64,000 bases of DNA from Chthonomonadales bacterium (GTDB taxonomy: Bacteria > Armatimonadota > Chthonomonadetes > Chthonomonadales > CAJBBX01). Below the pieces are notes generated by a model. It was not told where the DNA came from. It did not search any database and saw only the letters and a program-made list of their open reading frames with translations. The position numbers were made by a program, and so were the translations under genes. Positions 43,201-52,823 of the stretch are shown here, in pieces. Within the stretch, counting starts at the first letter, position 1. The number at the start of each line of letters is the position of its first letter. The stretch spans positions 186,001-250,000 of the forward strand of contig DAIDHP010000003.1 in assembly GCA_027459625.1 (NCBI GenBank), given 5' to 3'.

Positions 43201-43883
43201 TATCCCAGTTGCGACGCGAAATCAAGCAGATGGGTCAGGTGAACATTGGAGCGGTTGAGGAGTACGAACGCTTGAAGGAGCGTCACGATTTTCTCTCCAA
43301 ACAGCGGGAGGATCTGGAAAAGGCTCGCAAATCGCTGCTTGACACCATTTCGGAGATAGATGAGAGCACAAGGGATGCCTTCATGCAAACCTTTTATGGT
43401 GTATCGGATCATTTCTCACGAATATTTCAGAGGCTATTCAATGGCGGTTCCACCAAACTGGTTTTAACAAACCCCGATGATCTATTGGAGACCGGGATAG
43501 ACGTTATCGTTCAACCTCCGGGAAAGAAGGCTCAAAGTCTATCCCTGCTATCCGGAGGGGAGCGGGCGTTAACGGCGACAGCGTTGTTGTTTAGTTTTCT
43601 TGCTTACAAGCCAAGCCCGTTTGTTTTAATGGATGAAGTGGACGCACCGTTGGATGGAGCGAATGTGGAGCGATTCGTGCAATTAATAAAGGAGTATTCG
43701 GATAACACTCAATTTCTTGTTATCACACACAATCCCGCAACCATGGAGGCGGCGCCGAGATGGTATGGGGTGACAATGCATGATCCAGGAATATCCAAAG
43801 TGCTCGCATACACCGTGCCAAGCGAGAGTATTCCGTCTGAGATTGACGAAGCCATCCAATTGCAGGAAAACTTACCTTTGTAA
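40275..43883 (+). CDS. smc: Chromosome segregation SMC protein
   Basis: A 1202-residue condensin subunit of normal length. The N-terminal head has LVGFKTFADKTEIDF and Walker A GPNGSGKSN (32-40). Two long coiled coils flank a hinge at about 515-680 (GEGFFQGVRATLKASREG, with HPVVELLSVPEHLRVAIE). The C-terminal head has LSLLSGGERALTATALLFS (signature) and PFVLMDEVDAPLDGANV (Walker B). It compacts and resolves the chromosome with ScpA/ScpB. The start is TTG 40275, which gives the family beginning MQIKKLQLVGFKTF and has GGAAACGAG just before it. It is the last gene of the kdsD-kdsC-phosphoesterase-smc set. Confidence 0.97.
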   Translation: MQIKKLQLVGFKTFADKTEIDFSEGITAVVGPNGSGKSNIADALLWVMGEQNPRLLRGNDSRDVIFAGSDKRKPMGMSEVRLTLDNSDQTLATDFKEITITRRIYRSGDSQYLINGGACRMKDIVDIFLDTGMGKGAYSFVSQNEIDAVLSSKAEDRRELFEEAAGIKKYRVRKREAVRKLDQAESNLNRIRDITHELTSQLAPMEAQAEQARRYRLLVERLQQIEIDLLIAEAKRQDYELYAARKEQEMDSDTIADCERKLALMEREAETITTELEVAEKDLDAARNSRQSALTSRERTENQIALNEEKINSFNTMKSRMELDLSESIRRIQELRERIEKETKSLESLKTSEREKIAALQASQSSLNEFEKAYQECVRRNEDRQGALMRLAEQRAQRESALNSCRLRMGEIESRIELLKKGGSELSARRQDCLMRVETNRSLLVSSMKLKDELAARRVSIENERRKNLDEQESAAIALDAARRLLAERSSRLNTLVELQESGEGFFQGVRATLKASREGMLHGEYHPVVELLSVPEHLRVAIEVALASSLQDIVCDTENEAKSAIQWLKNEKAGRATFLPLDMIRLGDILVKEDVEHMEGVIGIASDHVRMDSRYQNVLRLLLGRVILAENMDAAIRTSRIIGNWHRIVTLDGELLTPTGSLTGGSLQGRGAHLVGRKGEIDDLKRAMPSLQADVEKHFDQMNRAAQSVNDRAKEMADMNSSSAQIQSDIASMETELKSVEREISQLESSLGDNQSEIERLLSAQRKLKNEAEEWEKAIELSRQRDISEDDVLASEAEETKSLLASRDSLRERVVELKIERGRLTEKIASLSRSLEADRLAMTQSEKSRDSLLNQNESHSGQLGEALHVGKDLIRQRDEINERVRETERLFEEATANRDRYLKLSFEKRNSIRELNQKRTDTMKALHEADLQIARMEVKVAQTAQRLMDDYGLTFEEVLLRDDPAEISRSTVNEVSQLRREIKQMGQVNIGAVEEYERLKERHDFLSKQREDLEKARKSLLDTISEIDESTRDAFMQTFYGVSDHFSRIFQRLFNGGSTKLVLTNPDDLLETGIDVIVQPPGKKAQSLSLLSGGERALTATALLFSFLAYKPSPFVLMDEVDAPLDGANVERFVQLIKEYSDNTQFLVITHNPATMEAAPRWYGVTMHDPGISKVLAYTVPSESIPSEIDEAIQLQENLPL

Positions 43884-44039
43884 TAGAGGGATGTTCCTGT
43901 CAATTCCGGTAATTGCAAAATTCCATTATAAGGCGTTTCATCGAGAGCCACACAAGCGATATTTGCCTTATGTTCCGAATTTTGCATTTATCTCTATTTC
44001 CGAGAAGCCTAATTAAATCAAATTTGAAAGGAGGACTGA

Positions 44040-45152
44040 ATGAGACGATTTGCAATCTTATTCGGAATTGCGACTATATTGTTATATCCAATGTGCGCAC
44101 TTGCGGATATATCATTCGGAGGCAGTGCGCGGTCGGACGCCATGGGAGGCGCGGGTATCGCTATCGTTGATCGTTCCGACAGAAATAATATTCTGAACCC
44201 AGCCTCGCTGGCTTTGATGAATCGCAGAGTGACTATGGCTTTCCCGAGCATTGGATTTCATGCAAGCGGTATCCCCATCGGCAAGGCGTTCGATCACATA
44301 TTCGGTAATCCAAATGCATCGGATGCAGCGGGTTTGGCGAAGGATTTTGGAGGGAACCCCTCCGATTTCGGCGTAGATATCAACCTCGGTTTACGGTTGG
44401 GACACATGGACATCCAAGGCACCGGATCCGCAAAAGTGTATGTCGATCCAAATCCGGCGTTAGAGGCGTGGTCCAAGAATGGAAACGGGAACACCACGTT
44501 ATTATTAACCGACCCGGTTTATAAGAATAGTCAAGCCGATATCATCGGAGCCGCCGTCTATTCCTTGCCATCCGTCGGAATGGCGGAGAGAATTTCCCCC
44601 AAGGGCAGTCCGACACGGGTGGAGTTAGGGGCGAGAATGAAACTGATGACAGCTTATTACACTCACTATATCATGTCCGCCGCCTCCATCGCCAGCAATG
44701 GTCCTGCTGTGCCCGCATCGGAACTGAATGGAAACACCAATATTCACAAGACAGGTTTTGGCATGGACTTGGGGCTTTTGGTGCATCCATCAAATCACGA
44801 GGGCATCTCCGGCGCAGTGGTGATTACCGACGCTATCGCCCCGCACTTTACCTTTAACGGGACGGATGCAACCGGTCAACCGTACAAGTACGATCTCCAA
44901 CCCAGTTCCGCCACCATCGGCACGGCGTATGAAAACGGTCGTGTGTTACTTGCGGCGGACTTGGTGGATATCACCCATGGATATGGACCCACACAGGAAA
45001 GAGTTGGCGGGGAGTATCGAACCAAGAGAATCGCATTGAGAATGGGATACGCCAGTCCCGCCGGTTTCACTTTTGGTTTCGGCGTTCTTGGATTAGATTT
45101 GGCGTTGGGCGCCAGATCTCCTATTGTGGTGAGCGAACTGCTGCATTTTTAA
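44040..45152 (+). CDS. Outer-membrane beta-barrel protein (PorV/TraF-like)
   Basis: A 370-residue exported protein with a signal peptide (1-22, ALA-D). The mature start ISFGGSARSDAMGGAGIAIVDRSDRNNILNPASLAL follows the FadL/PorV-type pattern in which a G-rich N-terminus precedes a 'NPA(S/G)L' motif; shorter piece: ARSDAMGGAGIA. The rest shows alternating beta strands and ends with aromatic Phe, the normal last residue of a barrel. It may be a channel or a scaffold for secreted proteins; no ligand can be named. AAAGGAGG lies six bases before ATG 44040. It is 156 bases downstream of smc. Confidence 0.75.
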   Translation: MRRFAILFGIATILLYPMCALADISFGGSARSDAMGGAGIAIVDRSDRNNILNPASLALMNRRVTMAFPSIGFHASGIPIGKAFDHIFGNPNASDAAGLAKDFGGNPSDFGVDINLGLRLGHMDIQGTGSAKVYVDPNPALEAWSKNGNGNTTLLLTDPVYKNSQADIIGAAVYSLPSVGMAERISPKGSPTRVELGARMKLMTAYYTHYIMSAASIASNGPAVPASELNGNTNIHKTGFGMDLGLLVHPSNHEGISGAVVITDAIAPHFTFNGTDATGQPYKYDLQPSSATIGTAYENGRVLLAADLVDITHGYGPTQERVGGEYRTKRIALRMGYASPAGFTFGFGVLGLDLALGARSPIVVSELLHF

Positions 45153-45200
45153 TCCATCATTCGCACGAAACTCGTTTAGTCAGTTTGAATTGTATGTAAA

Positions 45201-45245
45201 AGGGAGGAGAACGAACATGCGCTGTTCTCTTCCCTCTATTTTTCG
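45201..45245. terminator. Bidirectional terminator between the barrel and VanW genes
   Basis: AGGGAGGAGAAC (45201-45212) pairs with GTTCTCTTCCCT (45224-45235) with one wobble. T-rich tails follow on both strands; the right one overlaps the end of the VanW gene. Confidence 0.85.
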
Positions 45246-46048
45246 ATGGCGATGATCCTGTTTAACGCCTGATAGTAGTTATCCCCCAACTGTTCGCATC
45301 TCACAAGCTTTCCATTGTGAACGAATAGACGATCCGTAATCACTCTGTAACCAATCGCTCCCGGGCATCGAACGAACGACCGATCCCCGAGATCTCCGGG
45401 TTCAAAAATCTCCGTGATTTTCGCCGGTTTTGTCATATTTACCAAATGAGTGGTTACATAGACTGAATTTGAGGGCTTGCGTTGTCCGTAGATTCCTATC
45501 ACAAGGGAATCATCGTTCCATTGTGTCTGGATGTGTATTGGCCAAGGATAAGGGTTTTTAAATCGAAGGTCAATAGTGTATTGAGCCACTGCGGCGTCCC
45601 TGCCCGGCGTGACGTAATGGGGTGCGAATACGTGCGAATGCCTTTCCACGATCGGCAGTCCGGCATAAAGCGCCGCGTTGTATAGCGTGGTGGATGTTTG
45701 ACACACTCCGCCGCCATATTGCTTCACAAGTTCTCCGTCATAACTCACTGGGGCCTTCACGAATCCCGCGTCTATTGTCCAGGATTTTACGCGTTTGTTG
45801 AAGGAAAAAACCTCACCGGGGGCGATGGTGGTTCCGTTCAATGCGGTCGCCGCTAGAACAGCGTTGTGTCTTTCACCGGGTGTGCGCCCGATCAGGCTGG
45901 TGCGATACGCTGCAAGAAGAACCTCATTTGCATGAATCGAGTTCAATTGACCTAAGAGATGAATTCCAACGCCGGCGAACCCGAAGATAAGCAGCAATAG
46001 GATGATATCACGATATGAGAAACGAAGATTTTTAATGTTTGAAATCAT
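45236..46048 (-). CDS. VanW family protein
   Basis: A 270-residue protein with one N-terminal membrane helix (about 14-33). The VanW domain contains GERHNAVLAATALNG, IAPGEVFSFNKRV, YGGGVCQTSTTLYNAAL and HSHVFAPHYV. VanW proteins occur in glycopeptide-resistance and in many non-resistance genomes; they lie outside the membrane and their reaction is not known. The start ATG overlaps the stop of the alpha-2-macroglobulin gene (ATGA), so the two are coupled. It is the last gene of the operon. Confidence 0.87.
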   Translation of the reverse strand: MISNIKNLRFSYRDIILLLLIFGFAGVGIHLLGQLNSIHANEVLLAAYRTSLIGRTPGERHNAVLAATALNGTTIAPGEVFSFNKRVKSWTIDAGFVKAPVSYDGELVKQYGGGVCQTSTTLYNAALYAGLPIVERHSHVFAPHYVTPGRDAAVAQYTIDLRFKNPYPWPIHIQTQWNDDSLVIGIYGQRKPSNSVYVTTHLVNMTKPAKITEIFEPGDLGDRSFVRCPGAIGYRVITDRLFVHNGKLVRCEQLGDNYYQALNRIIAIEK

Positions 46049-49000
46049 TTAATTGTGATTACGCTTTCCTGCGATTGCCCATGATATTCTGGATCATACA
46101 TTCCTTGTAAAACTGCGGGCATCGCATGGTAAACGCCGTTGATTCTCGCCTGCAGAGTGTAATCTATGATATGTTTGCCTTTTGGAATCGATCTGGCGAA
46201 AAAGACCACCTTGCTATCTCTAACGTCTATTGATGAATACCAGAAAGTCCAACTCTCATCCGATATATCCCCGCTCTGCGCCACTTCGCAACCAGCGGGA
46301 TAAGGGTCTTCAATTATCGCATAGGGAATGGCGGTTGGGGTTATGATGGTTAGCCGCACCCTGACATTATCCCCTGTATGCATGATATTTCCCGTTTTGT
46401 CCAGATGCAGCGTCCAAGGACTCCATGGGGTGATTCGTTCGAGATTCGAAGTTATTCGGAAATATTCACGTTGTATTTTAATAGGAGATGCTGGCGGGAG
46501 TGCGTTTACAGGTAATCGAATGGATTGCCGCAACAAAACGGAGTAAAAAATAGGCGTATTCCCCCCCCCTCTCGATATCAACAGACTGTTGTTGCCTGCA
46601 TGGAGTTGCGAAGAGGGTACGTTCACCAACAGGGCGTTCTCCTGGCTGATACTTTGAGTCAAATCGTATGTCCGAACGACCTTTCCGTTAAGACGCACGG
46701 ATATGGATCCTTCGGGATTGTATTTTTGAGTGGAGCGCATCACATATTCGCATAGGGCGTCGATGATATCCGATGTGCACCAAGTGGAAACCCAATAGTT
46801 GTCCGTTCTCTGCGCCATGATCCAGATCAGTAATGGTTCCACCCTGGAATCGTTGGGATTTCGCATAATGATGGCTTTGAAAATCCGAGCTGTGATATCC
46901 ACATCATCCGAATCCCACTTATTTACCTTGGAGCGATAATGCTCCATGGTCCCGTTTCTCACCAGATAGGGCGCTAACAAGGGGGAAATGGTGTCTGGCA
47001 GGTTTAGCTTGGCATCGACCAGCATCAGCCAGGATAGCGCTGTGAGATTGGCGAAGCGAGCCAAATAGACGTTACGTGCTTTAATAACCGCATGCCGATC
47101 CCCCAAACAGATCAGACCGTACATCAAAACGGGCTTGTCATTTTGACGTGCTGATTGCAGCATCTTCTCACCGCCCTTGATCGCTTTTGCAATGACGGCG
47201 TGGCTTACAGGGTAGCCGATATCCTTCGCGATGGAAAGAGCATACATGGCGTAACCTGTGAGGTAAGGATCATCGGGATCATTCTCCCACCATCCCCAGC
47301 AACCGGAAGGATGTTGGAAGCGATAGAGCCGCGTTAAGCTGTCGCGGATCATATCCGGCAACTCCCTTTCTCTGCGCAGGGGGAGGCGTAAACCATATTT
47401 TTCCAGTGCCCTCTTGACGAGGATATCCGGAATGAATTTGCTGAGCGTCTGCTCCGTGCAGCCATAGGGGTAATCCACGAGGTAGTCAAGGGAGTTGTCC
47501 ATGCAACTGAAGAGTGAAGGATTGATCCTGACACTTAATTGGCTAAGTTGCGGGATGGCGTTCGTGTCTAGTATTACATCAACATTCGCACCGCCTCCTT
47601 TCAAGAGCGACCCGGATGAGCCATTAAACTCATCCATCGCATGAGGCTTCAGCGGCAGAGCGATCTCAATACCATCCGTGAATTGCTTCCCCTGTTCAGG
47701 CAAGGTCCATGCCGTAAGCCGAATATGCGATGCTTTGTCCCCCATGGCGATTACCGACCATTTTAATTCTCCGACTGAGCCTGCGGGGATGATAGTGCGC
47801 AGTATGGGTTGATCCTGTATGATCACGTCGCTTGCTTGGAGATGCGCCATTACGGTTTGAGTTTCGCCGGTTTCGTTATGGATATACGCGTTGAAGTGCG
47901 AATGGTCGGATTGCGTTAGGTATCTCGGCGTGTCCAGCATCACAAAGAATCGTTTTTTCACAATAATCCGATTGATTCCGGCTCCCACTAATGTGGAGCG
48001 CGTCTGCGCTACGACCGTGGCGCGCCATTGGGTGATACTATCCGGCAAGGCGAATGCGACCGTGGCGACTCCGTTTTGATCTGTTTGAACGTCCGGAGCC
48101 CAGAACGCTGTGTCCGGAAATCTCTTTCGCGCCGTTATTTTCGGTTCGGATTTATCCGCGTCGCCTAAATATTGAATGGAGAAGGAATAGTCTGTTTGCA
48201 CATTATTGTATCTTTGGGGATAGAACGAGGATATCACTGAGTTCGGATCATCCTCTTGCAATGCGTAAATTGATTCATTCACGACGCCAAGCGAAAAATC
48301 GCTTTTCACCGGTTTTCCCTTGGAGTCCCTAACCGCCACGCGATATGCGATCTTCCTCCCCGGTTGATAAAACGCAGGGGCGGGACCGGGGGATTTATTT
48401 GAGACAGACGCAGGAGTTTCAGGTGTTATATGGACTGTTAACCGTTTCCGTTGAATTGAGACTTTAAGCGGAGCCTCCGTCGAAGAGAAATTCATATGAC
48501 GCACAAAACATGCGTCCAAATAGATATTCGGTCCGTACTCCGGTTTTATTGGGATACGCACCACCATTTGATGCCTGGTCATCTTAACGGTTCGAACCAT
48601 GTGAATGTTATTCCCCTCGATGGTTAAAAGCACAGTCTGCCCCGTATATTTTGAACTGATCAGGGTCCGTACGTTTTCACCCGGGAGATATTTAGTGCGA
48701 TCCGTGAAGAGTGATAGATCGGAAGCGCCGGAAATGTAATCCGACCCTTGGTCGGTGACGCAGTATATCTCCAAGTTATCCGAAATGAAGTGCATATGCG
48801 AATCCTGTGTATACGCCAATATCGCCGTATGTCCGCTTCTTGGAAAGGTTATATCAAATGTGGCGTGACCATTTTTATCGGTTACGGCGTGCATTGTCCC
48901 GACTTGAGCATACATCGTGGCTTGATCACCGTAATCGGAGTATTGAATCGTGCGCGTATAACCATAGTCCAATTCAACGGATTGGTTTATGATCGGTGCG

Positions 49001-50910
49001 CCTGAATAATCCGTGGCGACGAGATTGACTTTGTTGGGTTTGCCGGGTGTGAACAGGTAGCCGTTTGGTTGCAAGCGAATGCGAAAATCACCCGCCGTCA
49101 CCAAGGTGGAGGCGTTTGCCGTCGCCTGTTTGCCGGACGCCTCAATCACCGTCACGCTGATTGAGTAGTCATAATCCTGAGAATAATGATCTCCCCAGTA
49201 GGCGGTTATATCCGTGGCGTCCACCGGAGGCTTTTCGACGGATGTGGGGATATGCAGGATGCATTTCCCGTTCTGATCCAGCTTTGTAGTCCCGGACGCC
49301 ACGATATCCCCGTCGCCGAACCCCTGGTAACGAGGCGTCCAGGCGTCGCCATATCCGCCTTCCGACCAGGACGCCATATCGCTATCCTGCCAGTGAATGG
49401 ATCTAAAGACATTCCATTGCAATTTCGCGCCAGACAACGGCGAGCCAAAGTAATACTGGCTTGATACGTTCGCCACGAGCGTGGCGCCTTGGGTATAGCG
49501 ATCTTTCTCGAAAGAGACGGAGGCTTTAAACTCAGGTTTCTTATAGGAGGCGATTACGATGTCATGACTATGGATTTCTCCGCCTATCGTGCAGATCATG
49601 CTGTAAACACCCGTCGGCGCTTCCGGAGATAGATCAAGCTTGCCGTTGATTGAGCCGTAAGAGTTGGTATGTGTCACCGCATCCATGATTCGAATTCCTG
49701 ATGGATCGCGTACCTCTACCTTCACAGGCGCATGTATGGGTGGGGTGTATTTCCATCCTCGAACGATAATTTTACGGATGATGGATTTATAATAAATCGT
49801 CTGACCGGGGCGATAAAGAGGTCGATCCGTATAGGAATGCACTGCGTATGATTTATTGCCGTCGCTGGAATAGAGATAGGATTCCACGGCGGATTCATCC
49901 TTTCCGCGGATGGACACATACTCCATGTGATCGGATTGATGCTTCAAGACGGGGATGCGGAAACTAACGACGCCGTTATTGTTAGTAATACCGGAAGCGA
50001 TCAGTTTCCCTGCGTAATATGCTTTAACCGATGCGTTCGGCAGGGGTTGACCGGAGTTTATATTCACAGCCCAGGCTATGACATTCCTCCCCCCGCGTTT
50101 GACGATAAGCGCGGAGTCGGTAACCGTGAGCCATGCACAGGCTTGAGAACTTCCGTGGGTGATGTTGATAAAATACAGCCCGCTTCCCGGCTTGCCGAGC
50201 GGAAAGCGTTTGGCGTAGAACCCCTCTCTGTCCGAATGGGTCAGCGGAATGGAGACCGCTTCGTATCTCTCGGAATAATCTAAAAGGGATTTGGGGAGCG
50301 ATGTGGTGTTCTGGGCTTGAGTTTGCATTCCAATAAGCGCCCGAATGGCTTTGGGATGCATGAAAATGGTGGATAGAGTGCTTTTGTATATCTTGACTTT
50401 TAGTTTGTCCGCGCCGGCGGGCAGTCGAGAGTTTATGTATCCTCGCACTGATATGAATATCTTATCCTTTGAAGTGTAGACGCTTTGCAAACCTCCCACG
50501 TTCACATCGGGTTTGGAGCGCTTTAGGGATAGGATGGTCGAAGTATAGGAACCTTCGGTAACCTCTATGGGTATCTGGCCGCATGCGTGTGAATTGGTAT
50601 ACGCGCTTAAAACGTATTTCCCTGGCGTGATGTTTCGAATCCGAAAAACGCCGTTTCTGCCGCTTATCACCTCTCGTGAGCTTAGGGTGTTATTAGCACG
50701 ATTTGCCGGAGATAGGTTGATTACCGCATTCTTTATGGTTTTGAAATTATCCGCAAGGATCACCTGTCCGTCTATTCCGCCGATAGGCGGCTCTCGCATC
50801 TCGCCGTATGTCATAAATCCCGCCACGGCGATGATTGCAAGCAGGAGCATGTAATGTTCCGGGACTAGGAACCGATAAACGGATGAGATGATCGTCTTCG
50901 GAGGTCTCAT
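46045..50910 (-). CDS. Alpha-2-macroglobulin family protein with thioester motif
   Basis: A 1621-residue bacterial macroglobulin. One membrane helix at about 20-36 anchors it to the inner membrane or acts as signal. A carboxypeptidase-regulatory-like beta domain (about 45-115) follows, then MG domains; LYRPGQTIYYKSIIR and the A2M segment PDSITQWRATVVAQT are diagnostic. The thioester site YPYGCTEQ is intact (Cys1151, Gln1154), in an alpha/alpha toroid with SGCWGWWENDPDDPYLTGYA. Such proteins trap proteases in the periplasm. It is normally paired with PBP1C, which is absent here; instead it overlaps a polytopic membrane protein and a VanW gene by 4 bases each. A nine-base C tract (46561-46569) codes for three glycines. 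Confidence 0.93.
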   Translation of the reverse strand: MRPPKTIISSVYRFLVPEHYMLLLAIIAVAGFMTYGEMREPPIGGIDGQVILADNFKTIKNAVINLSPANRANNTLSSREVISGRNGVFRIRNITPGKYVLSAYTNSHACGQIPIEVTEGSYTSTILSLKRSKPDVNVGGLQSVYTSKDKIFISVRGYINSRLPAGADKLKVKIYKSTLSTIFMHPKAIRALIGMQTQAQNTTSLPKSLLDYSERYEAVSIPLTHSDREGFYAKRFPLGKPGSGLYFINITHGSSQACAWLTVTDSALIVKRGGRNVIAWAVNINSGQPLPNASVKAYYAGKLIASGITNNNGVVSFRIPVLKHQSDHMEYVSIRGKDESAVESYLYSSDGNKSYAVHSYTDRPLYRPGQTIYYKSIIRKIIVRGWKYTPPIHAPVKVEVRDPSGIRIMDAVTHTNSYGSINGKLDLSPEAPTGVYSMICTIGGEIHSHDIVIASYKKPEFKASVSFEKDRYTQGATLVANVSSQYYFGSPLSGAKLQWNVFRSIHWQDSDMASWSEGGYGDAWTPRYQGFGDGDIVASGTTKLDQNGKCILHIPTSVEKPPVDATDITAYWGDHYSQDYDYSISVTVIEASGKQATANASTLVTAGDFRIRLQPNGYLFTPGKPNKVNLVATDYSGAPIINQSVELDYGYTRTIQYSDYGDQATMYAQVGTMHAVTDKNGHATFDITFPRSGHTAILAYTQDSHMHFISDNLEIYCVTDQGSDYISGASDLSLFTDRTKYLPGENVRTLISSKYTGQTVLLTIEGNNIHMVRTVKMTRHQMVVRIPIKPEYGPNIYLDACFVRHMNFSSTEAPLKVSIQRKRLTVHITPETPASVSNKSPGPAPAFYQPGRKIAYRVAVRDSKGKPVKSDFSLGVVNESIYALQEDDPNSVISSFYPQRYNNVQTDYSFSIQYLGDADKSEPKITARKRFPDTAFWAPDVQTDQNGVATVAFALPDSITQWRATVVAQTRSTLVGAGINRIIVKKRFFVMLDTPRYLTQSDHSHFNAYIHNETGETQTVMAHLQASDVIIQDQPILRTIIPAGSVGELKWSVIAMGDKASHIRLTAWTLPEQGKQFTDGIEIALPLKPHAMDEFNGSSGSLLKGGGANVDVILDTNAIPQLSQLSVRINPSLFSCMDNSLDYLVDYPYGCTEQTLSKFIPDILVKRALEKYGLRLPLRRERELPDMIRDSLTRLYRFQHPSGCWGWWENDPDDPYLTGYAMYALSIAKDIGYPVSHAVIAKAIKGGEKMLQSARQNDKPVLMYGLICLGDRHAVIKARNVYLARFANLTALSWLMLVDAKLNLPDTISPLLAPYLVRNGTMEHYRSKVNKWDSDDVDITARIFKAIIMRNPNDSRVEPLLIWIMAQRTDNYWVSTWCTSDIIDALCEYVMRSTQKYNPEGSISVRLNGKVVRTYDLTQSISQENALLVNVPSSQLHAGNNSLLISRGGGNTPIFYSVLLRQSIRLPVNALPPASPIKIQREYFRITSNLERITPWSPWTLHLDKTGNIMHTGDNVRVRLTIITPTAIPYAIIEDPYPAGCEVAQSGDISDESWTFWYSSIDVRDSKVVFFARSIPKGKHIIDYTLQARINGVYHAMPAVLQGMYDPEYHGQSQESVITIK

Positions 50911-52586
50911 AATAGTTCATCCTGTTGAGGGGAGGGGGAGGCGGGTGTTGCGGAGCGTTTTAAAATGCTCCCTGTGATGCGTGGGATATATTCAAGCAGG
51001 AGAAGACAGACTACGATGGTTCCGGAAACCCAGATTATGATGTGCACCTTGTCGGATTTGGAAAGCGTGGCGGCGTTAAGCGCATAGCCCGCCCATTCCA
51101 AAATAGCCATACCCATCGCCGAAGCTAACATTGTCTGAAGGAATCTTATCTCCAGTTGCGTCGTTGGAGAGGGGGTGGCTCGATCCTCCTCACCGGACAG
51201 AATGGAAGAGAATGCCAAACCAATCAGAAACGCGATCATGCATTTGGCGCTCCATAGGAAAATCAAAAGCGCAGGTGGCATTAGCGTCAATATGCCAAGA
51301 AAGATGAGACGAATAAGGTTGTTCGCCAATCCGTTTTCCTGCAACATGTTATGAACGGAGTAGGAGAGAATTCGCGGCGTGAAAAATCCGGCCGCCAATC
51401 CGACGATAGCGAAGTGATCCGACAGGATGGCGTGATACGTATCTCCGACGTATTCAACATTCGTGATACGGAACACCAGGAGCAGCACCGCGAAAAAAAG
51501 ACCGCCAACGATCGCTTGGGAGGAGAGAATAAAAGGCGATTGCTCCATGTTTGATCGGTGAGGATGAAACGCAATAATGAACGGTGAAAGCATGCCAAGC
51601 CAGACCACGGCGATGCCATAACCATTCATCTCATAGAAGCCCACAATATAGCCGCCAATCAGCAATAAGGCGGTGAGCAGTGTGACGATTCCCGGGTTTG
51701 TTCTTTTTCCAGTCTCCTCGGATAGCTTCCAAACACAGATGCCGATTCCCATACCCACAAGAATGAGACGTATGATGGGCTCATCGCTCAGCAACCTATG
51801 CTCGATCGTTTTGCCGACCCACACGATAATCATAAGTTCAATCAGAACAATGAGGAAATGAAGCAGTCTGAAGGTGCCTCCTCCATCCTTGGCCCGTATG
51901 ATACGGGTGAGGATGGATTGGATGCCGGTGACAACCATCAAAACGGAGGGAACGCTTATCGCGAACAAGAGTATCGCAAGCTCCATCCGTATCCTAACTG
52001 CCGGGTCATCATTACGGTTGGATGCGAGCAATATCCCGATACAGGTTATGATTACGAACGCTGTGGCGATCGCCGCGCCTAGCAACACTGATTCCCGCCA
52101 TTGATCGGAAACGGATGAAGTCTTGTCGACGGGCTTCGGCTTCCCAATGATTGGCGCGAATTGAATGAAGGTGCAGGATATCCATCCGATGCATAAGCAT
52201 GGCAGCAAGTCGGTCATTACATCCCGCTTCAGCATGACGCCGAGGGATGCCATGACTCCAAAACTGAAGAGGGGTGCGGCGTAGGACGCCATGCCGGACA
52301 TATTATCCGACGGATTCATCGGATCTCGCATCAGGACTAGATAACCAAGCACCGATGCGACGCCACCGAGCAAAAAGCCGATTCCCAACGCATGACCGGA
52401 TGAGAAAGGAGGTTTGTGCGGCAATGTGCCAATATACACCAGCGCCATAAGAACAAGAGCCGCAATGACATGCGACCACTCTCCCTTGGGAACGGGCGAT
52501 CTTGAGGATGTGAGTTGAATCAATCCGGACGCGACCCACCCAAACGCGCTGACGAGACAGATGGTTAGAAGCAGATGCGAATACAC
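50907..52586 (-). CDS. Polytopic membrane protein of unknown function
   Basis: A 559-residue protein with about 16 predicted membrane helices and only short loops. No enzyme or transporter motif is recognised. Start GTG 52586 is preferred because GGAAGGGGG lies just before it; the frame extends to a TTG at 52616 without a ribosome site. Its stop overlaps the start of the alpha-2-macroglobulin gene (ATGA), so it leads the A2M-VanW operon. Possible roles are an anchor or a partner for the macroglobulin, or a flippase-like or sensor protein; nothing in the sequence decides between them. Confidence 0.82.
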   Translation of the reverse strand: MYSHLLLTICLVSAFGWVASGLIQLTSSRSPVPKGEWSHVIAALVLMALVYIGTLPHKPPFSSGHALGIGFLLGGVASVLGYLVLMRDPMNPSDNMSGMASYAAPLFSFGVMASLGVMLKRDVMTDLLPCLCIGWISCTFIQFAPIIGKPKPVDKTSSVSDQWRESVLLGAAIATAFVIITCIGILLASNRNDDPAVRIRMELAILLFAISVPSVLMVVTGIQSILTRIIRAKDGGGTFRLLHFLIVLIELMIIVWVGKTIEHRLLSDEPIIRLILVGMGIGICVWKLSEETGKRTNPGIVTLLTALLLIGGYIVGFYEMNGYGIAVVWLGMLSPFIIAFHPHRSNMEQSPFILSSQAIVGGLFFAVLLLVFRITNVEYVGDTYHAILSDHFAIVGLAAGFFTPRILSYSVHNMLQENGLANNLIRLIFLGILTLMPPALLIFLWSAKCMIAFLIGLAFSSILSGEEDRATPSPTTQLEIRFLQTMLASAMGMAILEWAGYALNAATLSKSDKVHIIIWVSGTIVVCLLLLEYIPRITGSILKRSATPASPSPQQDELL

Positions 52587-52765
52587 GGCTACCCCCTTCC
52601 TAAGATGCATGCGCAAAAAGCAATGCGCAATCGGATTGCCACAGTGAGAAAGCGGACAATGCCGCTTGAATCCATGGGGCTATCCTTTCGGGATGGATAA
52701 CTCTAATGGAAGCATATATTGAAAATTGCTTCAATATGTTTAAACGGATTTCATGTATGCTTACA

Positions 52766-52794
52766 ATATTAACGGTGATTCGCCCGATTGTCAA
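52766..52794 (-). promoter_or_regulatory. Candidate promoter of the A2M operon
   Basis: Reverse strand TTGACA (52794-52789) and TAATAT (52771-52766) are 17 bases apart. The leader to GTG 52586 would be about 175 bases. Confidence 0.5.
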
Positions 52795-52823
52795 GATATT
52801 ATTGAGGAGACGGTAAAAATATT

